NCBI GenBank assembly: GCA_024278655.1
Contig: JAJRSV010000013.1
Coordinates: 1 to 27,628 of the forward strand
From: Bacteroidota bacterium
GTDB taxonomy: Bacteria > Bacteroidota > Ignavibacteria > Ignavibacteriales > Ignavibacteriaceae
DNA: 27,628 nt
Reading direction: 5' to 3'
Shown here: one piece after another, positions 8,882 through 15,635 of the stretch
How the letters are laid out: each line of letters starts with the position of its first letter
How positions within the stretch are numbered: the first letter of the stretch is position 1
Program-made: the position numbers and the translations under genes
The notes under the pieces: model-generated
Database searches by the model: none
What the model was told of the DNA's origin: nothing
The model's input: only the letters and a program-made list of their open reading frames with translations

Positions 8882-10567
8882 TTGAACAGAAAAAATATCA
8901 ACATACTTTTACTGCTAATTGCACTCATCTGGGCGGGTTCGGCTTTTGCACAGGTCGAAAACGTTCCGCTCAACCATCCGGTTTATAAATTCCTGAAGGA
9001 GATGAAAGTAAAAAAAATAATTCCCTACTTCAGCGAAGACGTGCCGAACATATCAAGATTTTATGTGAATGCGTTACTCGATTCGGTGAGGGGAAAATAT
9101 GACGAATTGAGCAGCACCGAGAAAGACTTATTATACAGATACAAGATTGAATTTAACGACAGTCTGCTTGACGAAACCACAACACGTTTGTTTACGCCGG
9201 ATAAAGAATTCTCATCAACCGCGGGCGATATTTTTTCGAACAAGGTGAAATATCTTTATGCATACCAGGAAGAAAATGCAAACGCTTATATAAAATTATT
9301 GGGACATTTCTATCACGGACAAAAATTCAAACCCGGAGTTAACAACTCAAATCTTTTCGATATCGGGTTCAGAATAAGAGGTACGGTGTTCGATCATCTC
9401 GGTTACTTCTTCCAGGTAATTAAAGGGGGTGCAAGCGGCAACCAGCAACTTGCTGAAATTATGGAACCGCGCCTGCTTACTAATTTCAAATGGATTGAAA
9501 AAGGAGAAAACATAGGCAATTACGATTTTACGAATGCCTACATTAAATATTACACTCAACCTGTTGACGGAATGAATCTGGCTATTGAGCTGGGAAGGGA
9601 ACCGCTGACCATAGGATACGGTTACGGCAGTAAACTGGTTTTGTCCGGCGATAACCCGATGATGGATTTCCTGCAGTTTAATTTCGATTACGGTATTGTT
9701 CACTTTACTTCAATCCATGCTTCTACTGTCGGATTATTCAGTCGCAACAGGAACGAACGTTACACAAAATTCTGGGCGTTCAACAGGTTAAAGTTTACAA
9801 TTAAAGATTTATTTGATATCGGAATAGGCGAGAGCATTGTTTATTCGGGAAGGGGAATTGAGCTTGGATATCTGGCACCGATTGCTTTCTACAAGTTTGT
9901 GGAGATGTCGCTGCAGGACAGGGATAACGGAAATCTGTACTTCGATCTTCAAACAAACTTTATCAAAAACCTGGAACTGCAGGGAACATTCTTCCTTGAT
10001 GAGAACATTCTCTCGCACTTACAGGACCTTGACAGATACACAAACAAAACCGCTTATCAAATAGGCGCGTTTTGGTACGAAGCGTTTACGGTTCCCGACC
10101 TCTCTTTTATTCTGGAGTACACCAAGATACGACCTTATGTTTATTCACATTTCGATGTGAAAAACACTTACTCTGCGTGGGGAGTTAATCTCGGTCATCC
10201 AATCGGACCAAACTCCGATGAAATATTCACAAAGCTTGCATATAATGTAAACGACTGGATAAGATTTAATATGGAATACCGATTTATAAGAAGTGGGGAA
10301 AACGTTTACGATGAAGAAGGTAATCTGATTAAGAATGTAGGCGGCGATATGTTTCTTGTTCACGAGAGCAATCCTAAAGTTATTGACGCTCCTTTCCTTG
10401 ACGGAATAAGAATAAATACCGATGTATTTCAGGCGGGCTTCAGAGTTGAGCCGGCACGCGGATTTATTTTCGATATTATATACAATTACAGTATCGAAAA
10501 TCACATAACCGAAGGATTCAAAAAAGATTTTACTTACGGTTTGATAAAGTTTACATTAGAATATTAA
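8882..10567 (+). CDS. Outer-membrane beta-barrel protein, possibly Wzi-like
   Basis: A 561-residue exported protein with a TTG start, preceded by GGA about six bases upstream. The signal peptide ends GSAFAQ (about residue 24). The mature N-terminus, VPLNHPVYKFLKEMKVKKII, has the form of the short helical region found before the barrel in Wzi-type capsule-assembly and related porin-like proteins. The rest alternates polar and aromatic residues in the manner of a transmembrane beta-barrel, ending with FTYGLIKFTLEY, whose terminal aromatic residue suits BAM recognition. I am confident of the outer-membrane barrel but not of the Wzi assignment. No capsule genes lie nearby. The gene stands alone on this strand; the nearest terminator-like hairpin is about 300 bases downstream. 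Confidence 0.75.
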   Translation: MNRKNINILLLLIALIWAGSAFAQVENVPLNHPVYKFLKEMKVKKIIPYFSEDVPNISRFYVNALLDSVRGKYDELSSTEKDLLYRYKIEFNDSLLDETTTRLFTPDKEFSSTAGDIFSNKVKYLYAYQEENANAYIKLLGHFYHGQKFKPGVNNSNLFDIGFRIRGTVFDHLGYFFQVIKGGASGNQQLAEIMEPRLLTNFKWIEKGENIGNYDFTNAYIKYYTQPVDGMNLAIELGREPLTIGYGYGSKLVLSGDNPMMDFLQFNFDYGIVHFTSIHASTVGLFSRNRNERYTKFWAFNRLKFTIKDLFDIGIGESIVYSGRGIELGYLAPIAFYKFVEMSLQDRDNGNLYFDLQTNFIKNLELQGTFFLDENILSHLQDLDRYTNKTAYQIGAFWYEAFTVPDLSFILEYTKIRPYVYSHFDVKNTYSAWGVNLGHPIGPNSDEIFTKLAYNVNDWIRFNMEYRFIRSGENVYDEEGNLIKNVGGDMFLVHESNPKVIDAPFLDGIRINTDVFQAGFRVEPARGFIFDIIYNYSIENHITEGFKKDFTYGLIKFTLEY

Positions 10568-10655
10568 TATTCGTTTGCTTTACGCTGTTTTGAATATAAT
10601 GCCGGAGAAGGCTCGCACAAGATAAAAGATAAAAGTAAAAAGATAAAAGAATACA

Positions 10656-10683
10656 ACTTCTAAAATCAAAAATCCCTGCTTGC
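10656..10683 (+). repeat. 28-base direct repeat, copy 1
   Basis: This stretch, starting ACTTCTAAAATC and ending CCCTGCTTGC, matches 10916-10943 at 26 of 28 positions. The two copies lie 260 bases apart and bracket the first group of hairpins, so together they may mark the ends of one repeated element. Confidence 0.75.
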
Positions 10684-10863
10684 TGTCCTCCAAAACGACC
10701 CGACTGCGACGCAGTCGAACATTTGTAAAAAGGAAAAAAGCAAGATGATGTAAACGATGCCGAAGGTATCGAAGAAGGATGCCTGAGCAAGTGTTAACTT
10801 CAACCGCCTCGCGGTTGTTCCGGAGAGTCGGCTTTTCGTTTTTTGCTACTGCTACAAACTTTT

Positions 10864-10891
10864 GACACCTTCGGTGTCGTTTTTATTTTTT
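10864..10891 (+). terminator. Rho-independent terminator
   Basis: GACACC (10864-10869) and GGTGTC (10873-10878) pair perfectly around a TTC loop and are followed by GTTTTTATTTTTTAT. This is a good plus-strand intrinsic terminator shape, although the stem is short. It lies about 300 bases after the outer-membrane barrel gene, so it would end that transcript with a long 3' region or end an unrecognised RNA. Confidence 0.5.
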
Positions 10892-10915
10892 ATATGTCAT
10901 TATTGTATTATCAAA

Positions 10916-10943
10916 ACTTCTAAAATCTAAAATCCCTGCCTGC
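10916..10943 (+). repeat. 28-base direct repeat, copy 2
   Basis: Second copy of the motif at 10656-10683, differing at two positions. It directly follows the T-rich tail of the terminator-like hairpin and precedes a TGCCTTTGGTAGGG segment and further inverted repeats. Confidence 0.75.
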
Positions 10944-11096
10944 CTTTGGTAGGGTTGATGGATGTTCGATATTCAAAAATAGCGTAAGCAGGAATGTACG
11001 CTTGCGTTTTAGCACTATCGCAATTCCCTGTTTCGCAGTTCGGTATTATTGCCAGTGTGAAAACGTTTTAGATTGTTCCGGCAGACCTCGCCCTGT

Positions 11097-11123
11097 ATCC
11101 CTCTCCTTGCTAAGGAGAGGGAT
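11097..11123. repeat. 12-bp perfect inverted repeat
   Basis: ATCCCTCTCCTT (11097-11108) and AAGGAGAGGGAT (11112-11123) are perfect complements around a GCT loop. It is the longest hairpin of the stretch and lies about 95 bases beyond the end of the minus-strand ligase operon. It may be a REP-like unit or a 3'-end stabiliser. There is no T-run on either side, so it is not a classic intrinsic terminator. Confidence 0.75.
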
Positions 11124-11218
11124 GTTTGATTGCAAGCCTCCTCGCTTGCGCTTATGCATTATCGTTGTGTTAGCTTCTGTCTTCTTGCAGCAGAATATTA
11201 AGTCACGGATTTCGCTAA

Positions 11219-12397
11219 TTAAATTCTATGAAACGCTGAACTCGAGCCGACCCATGTTTTGTCTTTGTTGTAATCAACACCCATCATTTTTCCTTTGCTC
11301 ATTCTTATTAAATTATTTACAAGCAAAGGTTCTTCATTCCACAGATACATCATTCTTATTTCCACTTTTGAATATTCATCCGGAGTTTTAATCAGCGGCG
11401 CGTAATTAATTTTTTCCTGCAGTATGTAGTTTTGCGGGTCTTCGATTTTTTTAAGCATTTCTTTTGTAAGATCGATTTCAACGCCGTGACCTGCAAATGA
11501 AAAGAGCGGCTTTAATACGTAATTGTGTAAATCATTTGGCAGCTCATCCACTTGATCGAGGAAATAGCAGTTGGGGACAAACTCACCTTTTAATAACGGC
11601 AGGGAGTACTTGCTTATTCTGAAAAACCAATTCGGATGCGCTGCCCATTTAACATCGAGTTCGCTTTTAAAATCGATGTTGTGTTCAATCTTACTTCTTA
11701 ATAACTCATCAAAGATAACACGGTTGTAAATTCGTTCAACGGGAATTTCTTTTCCGTCTTTCTTATAGAATAATTTTCTGCCTCTTTGGATCAGCTTGCT
11801 TATACCAACGGTTGTAATTCCCGTTAAGCTTTCGGTTGCGGCAAAGTCGATGCGGGTTTTCTGTTTCTCCGGTGTTATCTCTAAAAGGATTACATTTTCC
11901 GGATCGCATTCACCCAAAACGGTTTTACGGAAAAGCTCTGCATATTTTTCGTCATCGATGTTGTTATAGTAAGGAGTAAAATTGTCTGGAACCGGGAAAT
12001 GCTTACGTAAAAGTTTGACGAAAAAATATTGATACGCATAAATAGTCGGGAATGCCTGCAGTTCAACCAGACGCGGAATGTATTCACCGTCTGCTGTTTT
12101 ACAGATTGCAAAATCAATCTGGAAAAACTCGGGATGATCATCTTCATTCGGTACTAATAAACTCTCGGGTACGGCATATTTAGATTGCTCTTTAAACTCC
12201 AGTGAGCGCACCTGCTTAGTAATATCGTTACACGCATCAATTAATTTTTGGTTCAGTTCGTCCGAAAGAAAAAGGGGTGTTTCCGAAACCCTGAAATCCG
12301 CCGGGTAACGAAAAAGCGAATTAAGCTCGTTTAAAAAATTGCGATAAGCTTGTTCGTTAAAGCTGTTGTTGAATTGCTCTCTTAATTCCGGAATCAT
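11219..12397 (-). CDS. ATP-grasp-like ligase, last gene of amidoligase operon
   Basis: A 392-residue cytoplasmic protein whose C-terminal part has the pattern of an ATP-grasp fold. It shows VLKPLFSFAGHGVEI with a candidate ATP-binding Lys (K296) and glycine-rich loop, ILQEKI (325-330), an E-x-R pair (E346, R348), and candidate metal and substrate residues in VNNLIRM (360-366) and GVDYN (373-377). The N-terminal half has DFAICK (95-100) and RLVELQAFPTIYAYQ (109-123), which recall the pre-ATP-grasp part of glutathionylspermidine-synthase-type enzymes. I infer a carboxylate-amine or carboxylate-thiol ligase; the substrate is unknown. It starts two bases after the amidotransferase stop. It could also be an inactive scaffold, since the fold call rests on motifs alone. 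Confidence 0.65.
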   Translation of the reverse strand: MIPELREQFNNSFNEQAYRNFLNELNSLFRYPADFRVSETPLFLSDELNQKLIDACNDITKQVRSLEFKEQSKYAVPESLLVPNEDDHPEFFQIDFAICKTADGEYIPRLVELQAFPTIYAYQYFFVKLLRKHFPVPDNFTPYYNNIDDEKYAELFRKTVLGECDPENVILLEITPEKQKTRIDFAATESLTGITTVGISKLIQRGRKLFYKKDGKEIPVERIYNRVIFDELLRSKIEHNIDFKSELDVKWAAHPNWFFRISKYSLPLLKGEFVPNCYFLDQVDELPNDLHNYVLKPLFSFAGHGVEIDLTKEMLKKIEDPQNYILQEKINYAPLIKTPDEYSKVEIRMMYLWNEEPLLVNNLIRMSKGKMMGVDYNKDKTWVGSSSAFHRI

Positions 12398-12399
12398 AC

Positions 12400-13236
12400 T
12401 TATACAATTACCTTTACCAATTCATCGATGGCGTTATTAATGAACGATGGCAGAACTGTGCGGCGGGTTAGTTTTATTGCACCGGGATTATGCAGCAAGT
12501 TAATCATCTCGTTAAATCTTTCTTCACCGTAAATATCGGTTATCAGTTTCTTTTCATCCGGTTTGTTAAAATGATACAGCATGCTTTCCGGGTCTGCTTC
12601 GGGATGAAACTGTGTGCCAGCAATTTCGCCGCTTATTCTTACAGCGGCTAATGCCGGTTCTCTTTCGGTATTGGTGTCAACAAATTCGTACGAAAGAATT
12701 TTTGCACCTAATTCGTTCAATACTTTTTCATTCCCGTTTATAACCTGGTAATTTCTTATATCGGCAGCATAAAACGGGTTGGGTAATTCTTTTAAAAGCA
12801 AATCCCGTTTACCTGCTTCCGTTTTTATAAACGGCATTACGCCGAATGATTTGAACTCTCTTTTTGTTACTTCACCGAACTCAAAAAATCTTGCCATTAG
12901 CTGGAACGAGTGGCAAATAAAAAATATATATTTTTTTCTTTCGGGATTATTTTTATTGTAATCATAAATCTTTTCAATCAGATTAAAATAATCTTTTTCC
13001 CATTTCGTTCCTTCTCCGTCGAACGGGCTCCCGGGTCCGCCGGATGATATGTAAATATCGAACTCCAAACCGGGAATCTCTTCTTTATATCTCGTATCGA
13101 ACCTTTTATAAATAATGTTTACATCGGTTCGCTGCTCACCGGTTTGTTTTACAATTTCGCCGATGCATCGAATTCCCTCGTTCGGTTCGTTGTTGTATAA
13201 ATCTATTGTTGCTACTTTTATATCGAATTTATTCAT
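12400..13236 (-). CDS. Class I glutamine amidotransferase-like protein
   Basis: A 278-residue class I (triad) GATase-like protein. Visible elements are the oxyanion-region SGGPGSP (65-71), the nucleophile Cys in FFICHSFQ (C108), and the His-Glu pair in QFHPEADPES (H211, E213). The triad is therefore complete, but the nucleophile elbow is ICHSF, not the usual G-x-C-x-G. A C-terminal extension of about 60 residues follows. It should release ammonia from glutamine, or hydrolyse a gamma-glutamyl bond, for the neighbouring ligases. It lies third in a four-gene operon, 11 bases after the GCS2-like gene and 2 bases before the next one. It is not the GATase of purine, pyrimidine or tryptophan synthesis by sequence or by context. 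Confidence 0.85.
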   Translation of the reverse strand: MNKFDIKVATIDLYNNEPNEGIRCIGEIVKQTGEQRTDVNIIYKRFDTRYKEEIPGLEFDIYISSGGPGSPFDGEGTKWEKDYFNLIEKIYDYNKNNPERKKYIFFICHSFQLMARFFEFGEVTKREFKSFGVMPFIKTEAGKRDLLLKELPNPFYAADIRNYQVINGNEKVLNELGAKILSYEFVDTNTEREPALAAVRISGEIAGTQFHPEADPESMLYHFNKPDEKKLITDIYGEERFNEMINLLHNPGAIKLTRRTVLPSFINNAIDELVKVIV

Positions 13237-13247
13237 ATTAAAATCAA

Positions 13248-14363
13248 TCAGTTTAAATTTAATCCTTTGTGAGTTTCTTCGATTATGTAATCGACTACTT
13301 TTTTCGTGTCCTTTGTTTTTTCCCAGACTTTTAACTGTCTGTCTGCACCGGTACCGTTTTCCAGGATATTATTTATGTATGAAATCTCTTCGCGCGAACC
13401 CAACTCATCAACAACATCATCCACGAACTCCAACAGTTCCTGTGCAAGTGCACCGAACTCAACTTCTTCCTGCTTGCCGAAGTCGATTAGCTTTCCACTT
13501 ATTCCATAGCGTGCTGCACGCCATTTGTTCTCTGCAATCAACGCTCTTCTGTAAAGACGGAAACCGAGATTTTGTTTTATCAGTTTGTAAAGCTTCGCAA
13601 CTATCGCCTGCATAAGTGCGGCAAGACAAATCGTTTCGTCAACTCGCATCGGAAGATCGCACACACGAAACTCGAGTGTTTTAAAAGTTGGATGAACCCT
13701 TATATCCCACCATATTTTTCTTGCGTCGTCTATGCATCCGGTTTTTATAAGAAGATTAACAAAGTTATCGTATTCCGAAATGCTACCGAAGTAATCGGGA
13801 ATACCGGTTCGCGGAAAGCGGTCGAACACTTTGCTGCGGTACGATTTCAAGCCGGTATTTCTTCCCAGCCAGAACGGTGAGTTTGTAGAGAGCGCAAATA
13901 TGTGAGGCAAAAAATACCTTGCAGCATTCATAATGTGCAGGGCGGTTTCTCTTTCATCAACACCTACATGAACGTGCAATCCGAAAATTAAATTTGCTCT
14001 TGCCACCTGCTGCATATCGGTTACAATTTCTTTGTAGCGCGGATGTTCGGTAATCAACTGATCTTTCCAGTGCGAAAAAGGATGTGTTCCGGCAGCGGCA
14101 ATACGCAAGCCGCTTTTCATTGCAAGCTTTGCTAATTTTGTCCGCAAATCAATTACCTGTTCACGTGCATCTTTAATATCGCGGCAGATGTCGGTTCCCA
14201 TCTCAATCACCGACTGATGCATTTCGGCTTTTACTCTTTCTTTAAGTATAACCTTTCCGTCTTCAAGTATTTGCTGAACATGAGATTTAAGTTCCCTGGT
14301 TTCGGGATCCACAATCTGAAATTCTTCCTCGACGCCTAATGTGAACAGTCCTGCCTCTGCCAT
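13248..14363 (-). CDS. Carboxylate-amine ligase, GCS2/YbdK family
   Basis: A 371-residue enzyme of the glutamate-cysteine ligase 2 (YbdK/COG2170) family, an ATP-dependent ligase with a glutamine-synthetase-like fold. It shows GVEEEFQIVD (10-19), EMHQSVIEMGT (47-57), AAGTHPFSHW (90-99), GLHVHVGV (128-135), LEFRVCD (230-236) and ENKWRAARYG (278-287), all typical and apparently intact. It joins an amino acid's carboxylate to an amine. The family is often annotated as a weak gamma-glutamylcysteine synthetase, but the true substrate here is unknown. The gene is second in the operon, starting 18 bases after the first ATP-grasp gene. No classical GshB glutathione synthetase is identifiable beside it, though the preceding ATP-grasp protein could fill that position. 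Confidence 0.9.
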   Translation of the reverse strand: MAEAGLFTLGVEEEFQIVDPETRELKSHVQQILEDGKVILKERVKAEMHQSVIEMGTDICRDIKDAREQVIDLRTKLAKLAMKSGLRIAAAGTHPFSHWKDQLITEHPRYKEIVTDMQQVARANLIFGLHVHVGVDERETALHIMNAARYFLPHIFALSTNSPFWLGRNTGLKSYRSKVFDRFPRTGIPDYFGSISEYDNFVNLLIKTGCIDDARKIWWDIRVHPTFKTLEFRVCDLPMRVDETICLAALMQAIVAKLYKLIKQNLGFRLYRRALIAENKWRAARYGISGKLIDFGKQEEVEFGALAQELLEFVDDVVDELGSREEISYINNILENGTGADRQLKVWEKTKDTKKVVDYIIEETHKGLNLN

Positions 14364-14381
14364 TTTGCTTCTCCTGCCGGT

Positions 14382-15341
14382 TTATAAAACTAATGATTTA
14401 TTAGCCGCAAACTGCGTAACAAATTTACCCCAGGTTAAATTGTTCTTGCCGTCTTTATGCTGTTGTGCTCTTCGTATTGCCATGTTAGCTGCCGCTTCAA
14501 CAATCCATTCAAAATTTTCTTCACCCACGGAATGGATATCTGCATCGGGTGCGGGATTGCAAAAGTCTATTGCATACGGCACTCCATCGCGTATTGCAAG
14601 CTCAACAGTGTTGAAATCGTAACCGAGTGCTTCATTAATTTTTATTACTGTATTTTCCATTTCATCAAGTAGTTTCTTCTCAACCGGTTTTGGATTTTTC
14701 ACGTATCTTAAATGATGCGGCTGTTTCGGGTCGTACTGCATTATATGAACATCTTTCCTGTCGAGGCAGTAGCATCTGAAATAATCGGTAAACTGAATTT
14801 CTTCCTGAAGCATCATAACAAGCTGCCCGGTTTCGTTATAAGCTTTGAAGAATTCATCTTTGTTTTCAAGCCGGTAAACATTTTTCCACCCGCCGCCAGC
14901 AAACGGCTTGAAGAAAGCGGGGAAACCAATGTAATCGAAGATAGAATCCCAATCAAGCGGGAAGCTTAAATTCCTGAATGAGTTCTCATCAGTATCATCG
15001 GGATGCTGATTGGATGGCAGCAGAACAGTTTTAGGAACCGCTACTCCTATCTTCGTCATCAAAGCATTGTTGAAAAACTTCTCGTCGGCACTCCACCAAA
15101 ACGGATTGTTAATTACCGCCGTTCCGCTTACCGCAGCATTTTTAAGGTATGCGCGGTAAAAAGGTACGTCCTGCGAAATCCTGTCGATTATCACATCATA
15201 ACCGCTCGGTTCGCCCTGAACCACTTTATCGATTTTAACAAACTCTGCGGTTATCCCGTCAATATTTTTTGAATTTACTCTTTCGACAAAAGCAGGCGGA
15301 AATGTATTCTCCTGCCCGAATAATATTCCTATTTTCTTCAT
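14382..15341 (-). CDS. ATP-grasp ligase, first gene of amidoligase operon
   Basis: A 319-residue ATP-grasp enzyme of the RimK/D-Ala-D-Ala-ligase-like type. Visible elements are an N-terminal pre-ATP-grasp Rossmann unit (IGILFGQENTFPP), PAFFKPFAGGGWKNV (141-155) with the ATP-binding K146, MMLQEEIQF (176-184), VELAIRDG (246-253), and the metal-binding end YAIDFCNPAPDADIHSVG (256-273). In the last motif D259 and N262 occupy the usual metal-ligand positions, and the Cys between them is unusual. It would activate a carboxylate as acyl-phosphate and join it to an amine. The start is supported by AAGGA six bases upstream. It begins the four-gene operon and diverges from mutS. Confidence 0.88.
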   Translation of the reverse strand: MKKIGILFGQENTFPPAFVERVNSKNIDGITAEFVKIDKVVQGEPSGYDVIIDRISQDVPFYRAYLKNAAVSGTAVINNPFWWSADEKFFNNALMTKIGVAVPKTVLLPSNQHPDDTDENSFRNLSFPLDWDSIFDYIGFPAFFKPFAGGGWKNVYRLENKDEFFKAYNETGQLVMMLQEEIQFTDYFRCYCLDRKDVHIMQYDPKQPHHLRYVKNPKPVEKKLLDEMENTVIKINEALGYDFNTVELAIRDGVPYAIDFCNPAPDADIHSVGEENFEWIVEAAANMAIRRAQQHKDGKNNLTWGKFVTQFAANKSLVL

Positions 15342-15635
15342 ACTCTTCCTTGTAAAACATTAATATAATTTAATAAAATTTTTGGTGATGTATTTGTTCC
15401 GCTTCCTATTTTGCAGTTATATTTTTGAGTTCCGTAAGAAGGGGATGCGTTAGTAGCAATTTATTGAAGGGTAAATATATTAAAATTTAGTTACATTATC
15501 ATTTGTGGAACCCAACATTATTCAGGAAAAAACCTTTTTATGCGAAAAGAGACAAGTATTTATTCTGATTCCTAATTGTTAAATTGAATTTCAGCTTTCA
15601 GAAGGATATTTTTGGTTTTTATTTAAGAAACGGCT
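15342..15635. promoter_or_regulatory. Divergent promoter region, ligase operon / mutS
   Basis: A 294-base AT-rich gap between two divergent genes, which must hold promoters for both. I see no credible gene and no strong inverted repeat. Candidate promoter elements cannot be set with confidence, because this lineage's promoter consensus may differ from the E. coli one. The ligase operon side ends with an AAGGA ribosome site; the mutS side has only a poor one. Confidence 0.5.

Larger units (their letters stand above)
10568..11218. repeat. Gene-free hairpin-rich stretch between convergent genes
   Basis: No convincing gene lies here. The stretch begins with an A-rich run of GATAAAAG-like units (10621-10650). 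It then contains many short inverted repeats with small loops: 10701-10717 (7 bp, loop GAC), 10755-10771 (7 pairs with one G-T), 10801-10817 (7 bp, loop CTC), 10864-10878 (6 bp, loop TTC), 10983-11006 (7 pairs), 11097-11123 (12 bp, loop GCT) and 11132-11149 (6 bp). A 28-base motif occurs twice. The pattern resembles clustered REP-like or decayed non-coding elements, but no family is recognised. Confidence 0.7.

Noticed and set aside
11002..11391. Plus-strand open frame of 129 codons over the hairpin stretch
   Set aside because: It crosses the end of the well-supported ATP-grasp-like gene, has no ribosome site, and its translation is rich in Cys, Leu and Phe without any recognisable domain.
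13248..15341. Glutathione synthesis genes (gshA and gshB)
   Set aside because: The GCS2-like enzyme and the ATP-grasp enzyme could in principle do this, but the added amidotransferase and second ATP-grasp-like gene and the motif differences do not fit a plain glutathione pathway. It remains a possibility, not a call.
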